DNA of 33,512 bases from Spirochaetales bacterium (GTDB lineage: Bacteria > Spirochaetota > Spirochaetia > Treponematales > Treponemataceae). Location of the stretch: NCBI GenBank assembly GCA_003246765.1, contig QKDA01000205.1, forward strand, positions 1 to 33,512. The letters are read 5' to 3'. The notes below the pieces were generated by a model that searched no databases, had not been told where the DNA came from, and saw only the letters and a list, made by a program, of their open reading frames with translations. Made by a program: the position numbers and the translations under genes. This document shows, piece by piece, positions 1-8,940 of this stretch (its first letter is position 1; each line of letters begins with the position of its first letter).

Positions 1-279
1 TGTTCCGCCTTTACCGCCTCGGGAGACCAAAGCCTTACCCGGTCCCGGTTCCTTTACGGGGCGCATTTCTTTCCCGAGGGGGAACGGCTGGTCTTCGAGA
101 TCTCGGCCAACGCGTTTTTATGGAAGATGGTGCGGTCCATCACGGGTACCCTGGCGGATCTGGACGCCCGGGGGGCGGATCCCTCGGAATTCCGGAGAAT
201 TCTCGAATCCCGGGACCGCCGAAAGGCGGGACCGACGGCTCCACCCCAAGGGCTTTTTCTCTGGGACGTGCGGTACTGA
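1..279 (+). CDS. truA: tRNA pseudouridine synthase A, C-terminal part (5' end outside window)
   Basis: This is the last 92 codons of a reading frame that enters from the left edge and stops with TGA at 277-279. TruA converts uridines 38-40 of the tRNA anticodon arm to pseudouridine in the cytoplasm. The visible part includes CSAFTASGD, the core ISANAFLWKMVRSITGTL, which matches the conserved C-terminal SANAFLxxMVR segment of TruA, and the closing AGPTAPPQGLFLWDVRY, typical of the family's AGPTAPxxGLxL end. The catalytic aspartate lies outside the window. It converges on priA with one base between the two stop codons, and no terminator fits there. The identification is firm; the N-terminal two thirds cannot be judged. 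Confidence 0.93.
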   Translation, partial: CSAFTASGDQSLTRSRFLYGAHFFPEGERLVFEISANAFLWKMVRSITGTLADLDARGADPSEFRRILESRDRRKAGPTAPPQGLFLWDVRY

Positions 280-280
280 G

Positions 281-2248
281 CTAGAGCAGGGCCACGGGGT
301 CCACGTCGACCTCCACGTGGAGCTTCGGCGGGGAACGGTATTCCGCGAGAAATATGCGAACCGCCCGGGCCATCGGCGGGATGGAGGGGCCCCGCAGCAG
401 GATCTGGTGACGGCTGTTTCCGGCGATCACCGAGATGGGGCATTCCGAGGGTCCAAGGATCTCCGCCTCCTTGGGCAGAAGCTCCCCAATGATTGCGGCC
501 GCCCCGGAGGCTCCCTCTTCCGCCACCCGGGCGTCCTTGCTCCTGAAAACGAGCCTGATAAGGCGCGAGAAGGGGGGGAATCCCAGTTCCCGGCGCTGGG
601 AAAGCTCCCATTCATAGAAGCCCTCCACGTCGCCCCGGCTGGCGAAGGCGATGGCGGGGTTTCCGGGACTCCAGGTTTGGATAATGACCCTCCCGTCGGG
701 GAAAAAGCGGCCTGCCCGGCCGGCTACCTGCAGGATCAAGGCGAAGGTACGCTCCGCTGCCCGGAAATCGGGCATGTGAAGGCCCGTGTCCGCCAGGGCG
801 ATTCCGACGAGCCTTACCCCGGGAAAGTTTAACCCTTTGGCGACCATCTGGGTTCCCAGGAGAATATCGATCTTTCCCTGTCGAAACTCCTCCAGGGCAT
901 CCTTAAGGTCGTCGCTTTTCTTAAGGGAATCCGTGTCAACCCGCCGTACGCTCATGCCCGGAAAGGTTCGGCGGACCTCGTCCTCGATAAACTCCGTACC
1001 GAAGCCGGCGTACCCCACGTCCAGGGATCCGCAGGAGGGGCATTGGGAGGGGGGCTGTACCTGCCAGCCGCAGTAATGGCATTTCATGTATCCCTGGGAG
1101 CGGTGCCAGGTTACTGGCACGGAGCAGTTTCGGCAAAGGAGTTCGTGACCGCAGGTGGCGCAGCGGAAGTAATGGCTAAACCCCCGGCGGTTAAGGAATA
1201 TGATGGACTGCCGCTTCGCCTCAAAGGCGGCCCGCAATTCCGAAACCAGTTCGTCGGAAAGCGCGGTCCCCGAGGCCCCGACGCTCACAACCCGTATCTC
1301 CGGCGGGGCCCCGCCCGAAAGCCTGCGGGTGAGGGGGTACATCGTAATGGAACCCTCGCGGATTTGGTGCCAGGCCTCAAGGGAGGGGGTCGCGCTTCCC
1401 ATCACGAGGCGGGCGCCCGAGTCGGCGCAACGGCGCATGGCCACCTGCCGGGCATGGTAGCGGGGAGTGTTCCCCGATTTATAGGAACCGTCATGCTCCT
1501 CGTCGATGATAACGAGCCCCAGGTCGGGAAGGGGCGCGAAGACTGCGCTCCGGGCCCCGACGACGATTTTAGCCTCGCCCCGGCGGATCCTCATCCATTC
1601 CGTGAGCTTTCGGCTTCCCGTGAGACCCGAATGGAGAACCGCGGCCCGGGACCCGAATCGCTCCTTCACCGCGTCGATTACCTGATGGGTAAGGGCGATC
1701 TCGGGCACCAGGTAGATGACCCCCTTACCCTGGGCCAGCACCGATTCGGCGGCCTGCAGGAAAACCTCGGTCTTTCCCGATCCGGTCACGCCGTAAAGGT
1801 ACGTAGGGGCAGGGGAGGAGAGTATTCCCCCAATCGCGGCGGTTTGCTCCGCAGAGAGTTCTACCGCCTCTGAAGCAAGGCTTTCCTCCCCGAAATCTAT
1901 TCCCATGCCGGCGCTTTCCCTCTTTCCCGAGGGCAGCATCGCCGACAGGGCTTCTCCCTCGGAACAAAGGTAAAAGGAAGACATCCAGCGCGCCAGAAGC
2001 ACGTGATCCTGACCGTAGAGGGGTTCCTTGTCCACTACCCGAAGAACCGGCTTTATTTCCTTTTCGCTTAGGGGAAAATCCGTGGGCAGGGCTTCCCTGG
2101 CGGCGGTCACGAAACCGATGAGAACCCGGCTGCCGAACCGCACCTCTACCCGCTTGCCGGTAAGGTTTTCTTCCGGCGCCGGGTTCGCGTAGGTGAAGGA
2201 TCGAAAGACGGGAAGGTTGAGGACAACCTCGAGCCAGGGGTAACTCAT
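281..2248 (-). CDS. priA: Primosomal protein N' (PriA replication-restart helicase)
   Basis: PriA is a 3'-to-5' DNA helicase that recognises stalled forks and D-loops and reloads the replisome. The 655-residue product has the usual family layout: an N-terminal DNA-binding part, a Walker A motif GVTGSGKT near residues 153-160, a DEEH Walker B box at about 249-252, SAT at 285-287, and an insertion with eight cysteines in CxxC pairs (about 363, 366, 372, 375, 390, 393, 403 and 406) that would bind two zinc ions. The helicase C-terminal segment GTQMVAKGLNFPGV and QVAGRAGR follow. The length is slightly below that of the E. coli protein (732). It lies downstream of the uracil-DNA glycosylase gene in the same direction with a 9-base gap, so the two probably share a transcript. 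All expected motifs are present. Confidence 0.96.
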   Translation of the reverse strand: MSYPWLEVVLNLPVFRSFTYANPAPEENLTGKRVEVRFGSRVLIGFVTAAREALPTDFPLSEKEIKPVLRVVDKEPLYGQDHVLLARWMSSFYLCSEGEALSAMLPSGKRESAGMGIDFGEESLASEAVELSAEQTAAIGGILSSPAPTYLYGVTGSGKTEVFLQAAESVLAQGKGVIYLVPEIALTHQVIDAVKERFGSRAAVLHSGLTGSRKLTEWMRIRRGEAKIVVGARSAVFAPLPDLGLVIIDEEHDGSYKSGNTPRYHARQVAMRRCADSGARLVMGSATPSLEAWHQIREGSITMYPLTRRLSGGAPPEIRVVSVGASGTALSDELVSELRAAFEAKRQSIIFLNRRGFSHYFRCATCGHELLCRNCSVPVTWHRSQGYMKCHYCGWQVQPPSQCPSCGSLDVGYAGFGTEFIEDEVRRTFPGMSVRRVDTDSLKKSDDLKDALEEFRQGKIDILLGTQMVAKGLNFPGVRLVGIALADTGLHMPDFRAAERTFALILQVAGRAGRFFPDGRVIIQTWSPGNPAIAFASRGDVEGFYEWELSQRRELGFPPFSRLIRLVFRSKDARVAEEGASGAAAIIGELLPKEAEILGPSECPISVIAGNSRHQILLRGPSIPPMARAVRIFLAEYRSPPKLHVEVDVDPVALL

Positions 2249-2257
2249 GGGATGGGA

Positions 2258-2974
2258 TCAAACCCCGGCAAGGGAGTCGAGTCGGGCCCTGAATTCCTTG
2301 AGATCCTCCCAGGCGGGACGCTTAAGGCCTTCGTTCCTGAGGAGGGCGCTGGGATGGTAGGTCGGAAGCACGGGAATGCCCCGGTACTCCCTCCAGGTAC
2401 CCCGGAGGGATGTGATGCCCTCGGAGGTGGAAAGAAGGCTCTGGGAAGCGGTACGTCCCAGGGCAAGAATTAGGGTGGGTCGTAGAAGGCCGATCTGGGC
2501 TTCCAGAAAGGGACGGCAAGCGGAGGCTTCCTCGGGCTGGGGTTCCCGGTTGTCGGGGGGACGGCATTTGACCACGTTGGTGATGTAGCAGTTTTCCTGC
2601 CGGGACAGGCCTATGGCGCCCAGCATCCTGTCCAAGAGTTGACCGGCTTTTCCGACAAAGGGACGGCCGCTGGCGTCTTCGTCGGCGCCGGGACCCTCGC
2701 CGACCACAAGGACCCGCGCGTTTCGGCTGTCCTGAGGGCCCTCTCCGGGAACCGTGAGCGTTCGAGCCGCCGCGAGGGGACAGGCGCTGCAGCCCATGAC
2801 CGCCCGCTCAACTTCCCCCAGGGACGCGAACCGGCCCGTTTCCGGGCACGATGGGCTGCCGGGAGCGGGATCGTCGCGAAACTCCGCCGCGGGGCGGGCT
2901 TTTCGGTGTCCATCCAGGGAGTCCTCCGCGGCGTTAAGAAAGGCATAGAGGATTTGTTTGTCGCTGCCGGTCAT
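2258..2974 (-). CDS. Uracil-DNA glycosylase, family 4 (Fe-S cluster type)
   Basis: This protein would remove uracil from DNA to start base-excision repair. The frame is open to 3046, but I chose the ATG at 2974, which gives MTGSDKQILYAF and 238 residues, because the extra N-terminal residues (MRRMRWDDYTTLL...) would run into the opposite gene's promoter. No strong Shine-Dalgarno sequence decides it. Family markers are GEGPGADED at about 93-100 (the GExPGxxED uracil-binding motif), the VGKAGQLLDRML helix, and HPSALLR near the C-terminus. Four cysteines at about 62, 65, 137 and 153 have the spacing expected for the 4Fe-4S cluster of family 4 enzymes. The N-terminal 55 residues are variable, as is common in this family. 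It is divergent from the glycosyltransferase at 3061 and precedes priA. Confidence 0.9.
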   Translation of the reverse strand: MTGSDKQILYAFLNAAEDSLDGHRKARPAAEFRDDPAPGSPSCPETGRFASLGEVERAVMGCSACPLAAARTLTVPGEGPQDSRNARVLVVGEGPGADEDASGRPFVGKAGQLLDRMLGAIGLSRQENCYITNVVKCRPPDNREPQPEEASACRPFLEAQIGLLRPTLILALGRTASQSLLSTSEGITSLRGTWREYRGIPVLPTYHPSALLRNEGLKRPAWEDLKEFRARLDSLAGV

Positions 2975-3015
2975 GCAAAGGATAATAGCAGGTATTCCAT
3001 CAACCTTCAATAACG

Positions 3016-3024
3016 TGGTATAAT
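3016..3024 (+). promoter_or_regulatory. Extended -10 promoter for the glycosyltransferase/Wzi-like cassette
   Basis: TGG followed by a perfect TATAAT (3019-3024) forms an extended -10 element about 35 bases before the start codon at 3061. No good -35 hexamer lies 16-18 bases upstream, as is usual for extended -10 promoters. A second TGnTATAAT element precedes the other glycosyltransferase (10162-10170). Confidence 0.6.
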
Positions 3025-3060
3025 CGTCCCAACGCATACGTCGCAATGGGGCCGCACCGA

Positions 3061-4272
3061 ATGAAGATTGTCATGTTCACCGACGCGTACTGGCCAAGGG
3101 TCAACGGGGTCACCGTTTCGGTAGAGTCCTTCTCCCGCGCCCTTATCAAGGCAGGGCATCAGGTCGTCATCGTTTGCTCCTTCTACCCGGAATCCCAGGC
3201 AGTGGACCGCATGTCCAGTCCTACCATGGACCGCAGGGAGACGATGGACGATCCCGTGGTAATACGGGTTCCCTCCTATCCCCTGCCGATCTCGAAAGAG
3301 GATCGCCTGGCGAAATTCCACAAGTGGTTTTGGGTATCCAAGCAGCTCAACAGCTTCGATCCCGACATAATTCACGTTCAGACGGAATTCATTATCGGGG
3401 AGTTCGGCTTTTACTACGCGAAGCTCCATAACCTTCCGGTTACCTATACCTTCCATACCCTTTGGGAAGACTACGTGGCGAACTACATACCCTTCGCCCC
3501 GGAATTCCTCATGCGCTTCATTGCCCGCCGCATCGTCAAGCACATGGCGAAAAGGGCCGACGCCATCATCGCCCCCAGCGAGCAGATTCGCGAGGTCCTG
3601 GTCCGCTACAAGGTGAAAAAACCGGTGCATCTCCTTCCCACGGGCATCGATCCCTCCCTCTTTACGCATCCCCAGGAGGAAGTCGAGGCCTTCCGGTCCT
3701 CCCTGGAGAACCGGTATCCCGTGATACGGGGTAAGCGGATTTTGCTTTTTGCCGGGCGGGTAGGAAAGGAAAAGAACCTGTCCTTTCTCCTCTCCTGCGC
3801 CCCGGAGATCTTCCGGCGCTGCGGGGATACGGTCTTGATCCTGGCGGGCAACGGCCCCGACCTTCCCCAGTTCATGGAAGAGGCGGAAGAGCTGGGCATA
3901 GCCGACCGCTGCGTCTTTCCGGGCTACCTTGACCGAAAGGACCTTTCCCTGCTGTATCCCCTGGCCAGGGTGTTTACCTTCCCCTCGGTCACGGAAACCC
4001 AGGGCCTGGTAACGATCGAGGCCATGCTTTCGGGAACCCCGGTAGTGGCCATCGGCGCCATGGGAACCATCACGGTGATGGGGGGAGACCACGGGGGATT
4101 CATGGTGGGCCATGACCGGGAGGAATTTACCCGGCGGGTGCTTGAGCTTCTCGAGGACGATGCCCTGTGGGCCAAAAAGTCCGCGGAGGCCCGGGAACAC
4201 GCCAGGGACTGGACTATCGACACCATGACCTCCAGGCTCGAGCTCATATACCAGGAAATTCGCAGGCTATGA
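3061..4272 (+). CDS. GT4-family glycosyltransferase, probably diacylglycerol glucosyltransferase-like
   Basis: This is a GT-B fold retaining glycosyltransferase of about 403 residues. The start MKIVMFTDAYWPRVNGV is the characteristic glycine-rich first strand-loop of GT4 enzymes acting on lipid acceptors. An ATG 15 bases earlier (3046) is possible, but the family alignment favours 3061. The second domain shows LLFAGRVGKEKNL (nucleotide-sugar domain start), the AGNGPDLPQ loop, and ETQGLVTIEAMLSGTPVVA, which carries the ExxxxxxxE donor-binding pair. The general pattern resembles bacterial 1,2-diacylglycerol 3-alpha-glucosyltransferases. That substrate is inferred from family likeness and from the next gene, an MGDG-synthase-like enzyme whose start overlaps this stop (ATGA). 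The product probably works at the cytoplasmic face of the inner membrane. Confidence 0.88.
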   Translation: MKIVMFTDAYWPRVNGVTVSVESFSRALIKAGHQVVIVCSFYPESQAVDRMSSPTMDRRETMDDPVVIRVPSYPLPISKEDRLAKFHKWFWVSKQLNSFDPDIIHVQTEFIIGEFGFYYAKLHNLPVTYTFHTLWEDYVANYIPFAPEFLMRFIARRIVKHMAKRADAIIAPSEQIREVLVRYKVKKPVHLLPTGIDPSLFTHPQEEVEAFRSSLENRYPVIRGKRILLFAGRVGKEKNLSFLLSCAPEIFRRCGDTVLILAGNGPDLPQFMEEAEELGIADRCVFPGYLDRKDLSLLYPLARVFTFPSVTETQGLVTIEAMLSGTPVVAIGAMGTITVMGGDHGGFMVGHDREEFTRRVLELLEDDALWAKKSAEAREHARDWTIDTMTSRLELIYQEIRRL

Positions 4273-5405
4273 GTCAGCAGAGAATCGCTTTCCTGTACCT
4301 AAACACCGGGGGCGGGCACGTAGCGCCCGCCCGGGCCCTCTCCCGCCGCATAAGCGAGCGGTATCCCCAGGAGTGCGAGACCTTTCTTTTCAACGGCTTC
4401 AGCGACCGCATGAAGCTCTCCCGCTTCATGTTCGAGGACGGATACAGGATCGCATCCAACTACTTCCAGCCCGGGTACGTCTTGTTTTATCAGGTAACGT
4501 CCAATGCCCTGAGCATCCGCGCGGGGAATTACCTCATATCCCTCAAGGGGCTTCCCTATCTGGTCGATTTTTTGCGGGACCAGGGGATAACCAAGGTCGT
4601 ATGCCTTCACGAGGTCCTTATCATCATGGCCCGCCGTGCCATCGACCGGGTGAACAGGAATATCAAGTTGGTTACCCTGGTAACGGATCCCTTTACGGCC
4701 CATCCTCTCTGGTTTCACGTAAAGAACCAGGACTTGGTGGTATTTTCGGAAAAGCTCAGGAAAGAGGCGGTAGAACGCTACGGGTTCCCCCGGGATAGGG
4801 TGAGGTCGTTCCCCTTTATCCTCAATCCCATCTTTGAGAGGCGCTATTCCGAAGACGAGAAGGCGGCAGTCCGGCGGAGGCTCGGGATTCCCGCCGCCAA
4901 CCCCGTGATACTCATAGCCGGGGGAGGGGAAGGGCTCCAGGGAGCGGAATCGCTTATCCGCCTTTTTTTACGCATGGGCAGAACCGAGACGCTCATCGTG
5001 GTATGCGGCAGAAACCGCCTCCTGCGGCGGCATGCCCGATCCATGACGGAACGTTCCGGAGCCAAAAACGTCATCGTGTTCGGCTTCGTGGACTTCATGT
5101 GCGACCTGGTCAACGTGGCGGACGCAGTTATTACCAAGGCCGGGGCTTCCACGGTACTCGAGATCCTCGCGGCGGGAAAGCCCGCCATCTTCTCAACCTA
5201 TATCAGGGGCCAAGAACTCGGGAACGTGCTTTACGCTGTTTATAACCGAGTCGCCTGGTACATAAAGAAGCCCAAGGAAATTTTGGAAAAGGCCTTCGAG
5301 CTGACGGGAAACCCGGGGCTGCGCGGCGAAATCAGGCACCGAATCGACGCTCTCGGCATACGGAACGGCCTTGAAGACATGGCGGAGTACATACATGACC
5401 TTTGA
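4269..5405 (+). CDS. GT28-family, MGDG synthase/MurG-like glycosyltransferase
   Basis: A 378-residue enzyme of the UDP-sugar:diacylglycerol glycosyltransferase type. The ATG at 4269 overlaps the preceding stop (ATGA) and gives MSQQRIAFLYLNTGGGHVAPARAL, the glycine-rich GGGH loop of the MGDG-synthase N-terminal domain. The C-terminal GT28 domain has LIAGGGEGLQGAESLI, VVCGRNRLLRR, and ADAVITKAGASTVLEILAAGKPAI, the TKxGxxTxxE nucleotide-binding segment. I infer that it extends or parallels the glycolipid made by the overlapping upstream GT4 enzyme. The sugar and acceptor cannot be read from sequence. Translational coupling on both sides (ATGA before, 11-base overlap with the next gene) suggests one functional unit with the outer-membrane proteins downstream. 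Confidence 0.87.
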   Translation: MSQQRIAFLYLNTGGGHVAPARALSRRISERYPQECETFLFNGFSDRMKLSRFMFEDGYRIASNYFQPGYVLFYQVTSNALSIRAGNYLISLKGLPYLVDFLRDQGITKVVCLHEVLIIMARRAIDRVNRNIKLVTLVTDPFTAHPLWFHVKNQDLVVFSEKLRKEAVERYGFPRDRVRSFPFILNPIFERRYSEDEKAAVRRRLGIPAANPVILIAGGGEGLQGAESLIRLFLRMGRTETLIVVCGRNRLLRRHARSMTERSGAKNVIVFGFVDFMCDLVNVADAVITKAGASTVLEILAAGKPAIFSTYIRGQELGNVLYAVYNRVAWYIKKPKEILEKAFELTGNPGLRGEIRHRIDALGIRNGLEDMAEYIHDL

Positions 5406-7083
5406 AATACGGCCTTCCCGTCCCTTGGCAATTCTCTTCGCGGTCTTTTTCGCGTGCGCGGGAGGCCTTCCAACGCCCCTTTCGGCGCAAGGAGCGCCCG
5501 GTGTCCCCGGTTCCGGCCGGGGCGCTGTGAACGGTGCTTCCCTGGTCCCGACGGGTTCCAGGGTTTACGACGCGGTGGATTATCTGTCGGTTCTCTCGGG
5601 ACGGGCAAACCTTTTAGTTCGCGCTCCCGCCTCGGAAAACGAGATTCTCGGCGCCCTCCGGGGCATGGACCTGCCCGAAGGGGGCCCCCTTTCGCGATTG
5701 GAGGAGTCTATTCTCCGCCGTCTCGAGTCGGGCGCTCCGCTGCTCTCGGTTCCCGCCGCGGATAAAGGCGCCTTCCTCTCGGTAGATCCCTCCTTCTCCC
5801 TGGGCCTCGCCCTGCCCGGGGGGAGGAAGGCGCTGTTATTGCCGGACCTTTCCGACCTTCACCGGGGCACGGAATCCGCGGTGGATCTGCCCCTATCGAT
5901 CAGTCTCGCCGATACCTGGGCGGCCTTTGCCAACTTCAACCTGCGCCGGGGGTATTGGGCCTCGATAGATTCCGAAACCTGGACAACCCTGCCCCTGTCT
6001 TCAAGCGATGTGGACATGAATATGCCCTCCGACGCGTGGGTGTCCTCGGGAAGTTCCTGGTATACTTTTTCGATAGGGAGGGGAAGCCTCTCCGCGGGGT
6101 CGCCCCTGTCGGGAAGCATGATCCTCTCGGATTCCAACGACCGGTACGACTGGGCTTCCCTGGTACTGCACGGCGGCCGATTCCGGATTGAAATCCTGCC
6201 GGTGGAATTGACTCCCACCCGGTTTCTCTACTTTCACGGTCTGGCCTTTATCCCCCATCCCAGCTTGGGAATACACCTTTCCGAGGCGGCCTCGGTCAAT
6301 TCCACCCTGGACCTTCGGTATCTCAACCCTGCCATGGTCTGGCATAATTACGCCGGGTGGAAGGATAAGGCTTCTTACGGAACCGAAGTAACTCCCGTGG
6401 GTACCCAGTTCGGCCTTTCGATAGACTGGATTCCCCTGAAGGGTCTTAAGGTCTACGGCCAGTACGCCATGAACCAGTTTCAAACCACCTATGAGCTGGA
6501 AAACTTTGCCGGCGCGGGCTACATACCCAACTCCATCGGCGCCCTGGGAGGGCTTGAGTACGTGACTCCCTGGAGGGAGGGTTTTCTCGTGCTCGGCGCC
6601 GAGGGTTTGTATTCGAATCCCTGGCTCTATATCCTTGAAAACGACCTCATCAGCTGGCAGTGGTCCCGGCGGGAGCTGGTGGCCCCCAAGGGCCATACTA
6701 CCGACTGGATCCGGGGCTGGACGGGGAATCCCTACGGGCCCGATACCCTCAGCGCGGTCCTTTCCGCCCGTTACGACATCCCCTTTTCCCATCGCATCGA
6801 CTGTTCCTACCGGCTGGTGGTTCAGGGGGATAACGGCCTGGGATTCCTTAATCACCTGGACGGCGAGACCGGAACCGCCTACTATCCCGAAACCCTCGCG
6901 GAAACCACCAAGGCCGCGCCCTCGGGCTACAGCCGGACCCAGCATTCCTTTCTCCTCTCCGGCATCGCGGTGCTATCCCGCTCCCTTGAGATTGGAGGCA
7001 ATCTCGGCTATTATTACGTGCCCGGCGCGCAGAGCGCCTCATCGGTCCTGGCGGGAATCACGGCTACCGTGAGTCTTCGCTAA
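5395..7083 (+). CDS. Putative outer-membrane beta-barrel protein, Wzi-like (first of pair)
   Basis: A 562-residue exported protein. The ATG at 5395 lies inside the end of the preceding gene and gives a short charged N-region, the hydrophobic core LAILFAVFFACAGG and a probable signal peptidase I site near LSAQG. After a helical segment of roughly 80 residues (VYDAVDYLSVLSG...LRRLESG) the protein alternates hydrophobic and polar residues in aromatic-rich strands. A central stretch, LYFHGLAFIPHPSLGIHLSEAASVN followed by LRYLNPAMVW, has the layout of Wzi-family capsule-assembly barrels (a strand ending in H, a glycine/serine E pair, then YLNP). The family assignment is by pattern only. It ends in LR, not the C-terminal aromatic residue common in barrels. 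It is coupled to two glycosyltransferases and followed by a similar gene. Confidence 0.65.
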   Translation: MTFEIRPSRPLAILFAVFFACAGGLPTPLSAQGAPGVPGSGRGAVNGASLVPTGSRVYDAVDYLSVLSGRANLLVRAPASENEILGALRGMDLPEGGPLSRLEESILRRLESGAPLLSVPAADKGAFLSVDPSFSLGLALPGGRKALLLPDLSDLHRGTESAVDLPLSISLADTWAAFANFNLRRGYWASIDSETWTTLPLSSSDVDMNMPSDAWVSSGSSWYTFSIGRGSLSAGSPLSGSMILSDSNDRYDWASLVLHGGRFRIEILPVELTPTRFLYFHGLAFIPHPSLGIHLSEAASVNSTLDLRYLNPAMVWHNYAGWKDKASYGTEVTPVGTQFGLSIDWIPLKGLKVYGQYAMNQFQTTYELENFAGAGYIPNSIGALGGLEYVTPWREGFLVLGAEGLYSNPWLYILENDLISWQWSRRELVAPKGHTTDWIRGWTGNPYGPDTLSAVLSARYDIPFSHRIDCSYRLVVQGDNGLGFLNHLDGETGTAYYPETLAETTKAAPSGYSRTQHSFLLSGIAVLSRSLEIGGNLGYYYVPGAQSASSVLAGITATVSLR

Positions 7084-7117
7084 CGGCTGAGCAACATACC
7101 TTTTCAGGACGTGACTC

Positions 7118-8848
7118 ATGAAGATCAAATCCCTGCTTGCCGCCCTGCTTTTAGCGCTTTTCGCCGCCGCGGTCCATTCCCAGGTGTCCTGCGATCCCCT
7201 GGATTATTTTTACGACGACCTTGAGGTGTGGGAGGCCTCGGGCTTGGTCAATAATCTGCCCGCCGCCCGTCCCTATCCGCTCCCGCTGGTCCGCTCTATC
7301 CTGGAACAGGTGCTTGCCAGGGGGGATACTACCCAGCGCCGCATTGCCCAATCCCACTTTGACCGGTTTTTTTCCAGGAGTTTCACCTGGGGCTACAAGA
7401 CCGAACTGGCCACGGATACCGCAAAGCAGCGCAAGGAAATGGCCCTGGCCCTCTCCATGGACATAAACCTGAAGATCGAGGAACTTGTAACCGCCTCCGC
7501 ATCCATTGACGGCTGGGCCGTGAACAAGCTGCCCGCCCAGGAACTCAGGGCCGCTGCGGAAGGTTCTCCCCGGGATATAATCGAGGACAACGCGAAGGTC
7601 GGTCCCTTTTGGATACTCCCCTCCATGAACTCCTCCGTGGCGGTGGGCACCGAGGAATACTATCTCAACGCGGGCCTCATGCGGGGCTCTTTCGGTCCCT
7701 TCCGGGACGGCGTTGTCGTCGGGGAACAATCCCTCCATTCAGGGCAGTATTCCTTCGCCGCCAACCAGGAACTTTGGGGCTTTGACCTCTCCCTGTATTC
7801 CATCACCGCCACCGACGGCGAGGCGGACAAAACCTTCCCCGCGAAGTACGTGACGGTGCATAACTTCGTCTGGCGGCCGGTGCCCTGGTTTAACGTGTCC
7901 CTCCTGGAATCCATCGTTTACGGAGGCCGCTTCGAGCCGATCTACCTGCTCCCCGTCTCCCCGTTCATGGTGAGCCAGGGACTCACGGGCTTTGGCGACA
8001 ACAGCTGGCTCGGGGGCGTGTTTACGCTGAAACCCTTCCCGGGCTTAAAGATCGACGGCGTTCTATACGCGGACGACCTGAGCTTTAACGACATTGTGCG
8101 CCTTAACTTCGATACAAAGTGGCGCCTCGCGGGCCAGATCGGGGTGCAGTGGGCTTCGCCTAAGTCGGGAATACTTACCCTTTCATCGTTGGACTATACC
8201 ATGGTAACCCCCTATACCTATTCCCATAAGAACGGGGACCCTATGGACCTTTCTGCGGCGAACTACCAGAACTATACCCATTACGGCGAGAACTTCGGTT
8301 CCGCCCTGGACCCGAATTCTGACAGGGTCAGCCTGAAGGTCAGGCTTCGCCCCTTGGAAGGCGTGGATGTCGATCTTTTGGGGACCCTGATGCGCCATGC
8401 CAACGTGAACGAGGGGATGCCGCAGAAGTGGGTATACGAATACCTGTCCAAGGAGGGAGCCTACGACACGAGCGGTTCCATCCTCAACTCGTCGGGCACT
8501 ATCGACGCGGGACACGCCTATAACTATTCCACCCCGCTGTTGACCCAGGACCACGTGCAGTACGTATGGCAAACCGGATTCGACGCCATCTGCCGCCTTC
8601 CGGTGCTTAAGACCGGGGGGTATATCGTCTTCCGGTTTGGGTATCGGTTCGAGTACCTCACCAATCCCGGAATCGACGAGAACATCTATACATACGCGGT
8701 TTCCGTGGCTGATCCTGACAATCTTACGCCGGCGGAGGAAGCTGCCCTCGAGGCCGCTGCCCGGGACCAGCTTGCCGCCTGGAAGGATCAGCTGGGCAAC
8801 CCGGTTATGAATAACTACATCCGGGCCGGCTTCGAGTACCATTACTGA
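7118..8848 (+). CDS. Putative outer-membrane beta-barrel protein, Wzi-like (second of pair)
   Basis: A 576-residue exported protein with a clear signal peptide (MKIKSLLAALLLALFAAAVHSQ). The N-terminal soluble segment (DPLDYFYDDLEVWEASGLVNNLPAARPYPLPLVRSIL) resembles the helical start found in Wzi-type proteins. Next come many amphipathic aromatic strands and the stretch VTVHNFVWRPVPWFNVSLLESIVYGGRFEPIYLLPVSPF, which is strikingly like the 'H-R-x-P-W-x-E-VYGGR-x-P-YL-P' core of Wzi proteins. The C-terminus FEYHY ends in an aromatic residue, as barrel substrates of BamA usually do. An AGGA ribosome-binding site precedes the start, 34 bases after the previous stop. It shares architecture with its upstream neighbour and is probably an old paralogue. 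A role in anchoring or exporting a surface glycan is an inference from context. Confidence 0.68.
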   Translation: MKIKSLLAALLLALFAAAVHSQVSCDPLDYFYDDLEVWEASGLVNNLPAARPYPLPLVRSILEQVLARGDTTQRRIAQSHFDRFFSRSFTWGYKTELATDTAKQRKEMALALSMDINLKIEELVTASASIDGWAVNKLPAQELRAAAEGSPRDIIEDNAKVGPFWILPSMNSSVAVGTEEYYLNAGLMRGSFGPFRDGVVVGEQSLHSGQYSFAANQELWGFDLSLYSITATDGEADKTFPAKYVTVHNFVWRPVPWFNVSLLESIVYGGRFEPIYLLPVSPFMVSQGLTGFGDNSWLGGVFTLKPFPGLKIDGVLYADDLSFNDIVRLNFDTKWRLAGQIGVQWASPKSGILTLSSLDYTMVTPYTYSHKNGDPMDLSAANYQNYTHYGENFGSALDPNSDRVSLKVRLRPLEGVDVDLLGTLMRHANVNEGMPQKWVYEYLSKEGAYDTSGSILNSSGTIDAGHAYNYSTPLLTQDHVQYVWQTGFDAICRLPVLKTGGYIVFRFGYRFEYLTNPGIDENIYTYAVSVADPDNLTPAEEAALEAAARDQLAAWKDQLGNPVMNNYIRAGFEYHY

Positions 8849-8940
8849 GGAAGTTGTTCCCGAACGCACCGGGCCGGACGGGGGCCTTGAGAGGGATGCT
8901 TCCGGCCGGGGCCCTTGCTGGGCTTTCCCGGCCGCTCCCC
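8849..8940. other. Short convergent intergenic gap
   Basis: Ninety-two GC-rich bases separate the Wzi-like gene from the helicase stop codon. Several GGCCGG/CCGGCC stretches could pair, but there is no T-run on either strand, so I do not call a terminator. Confidence 0.4.

Noticed and set aside
3007-4200. Long minus-strand open frame opposite the GT4 gene
   Set aside because: The plus strand encodes a clear glycosyltransferase; the antisense product is compositionally odd (G, H and R rich) and lacks any recognisable motif.
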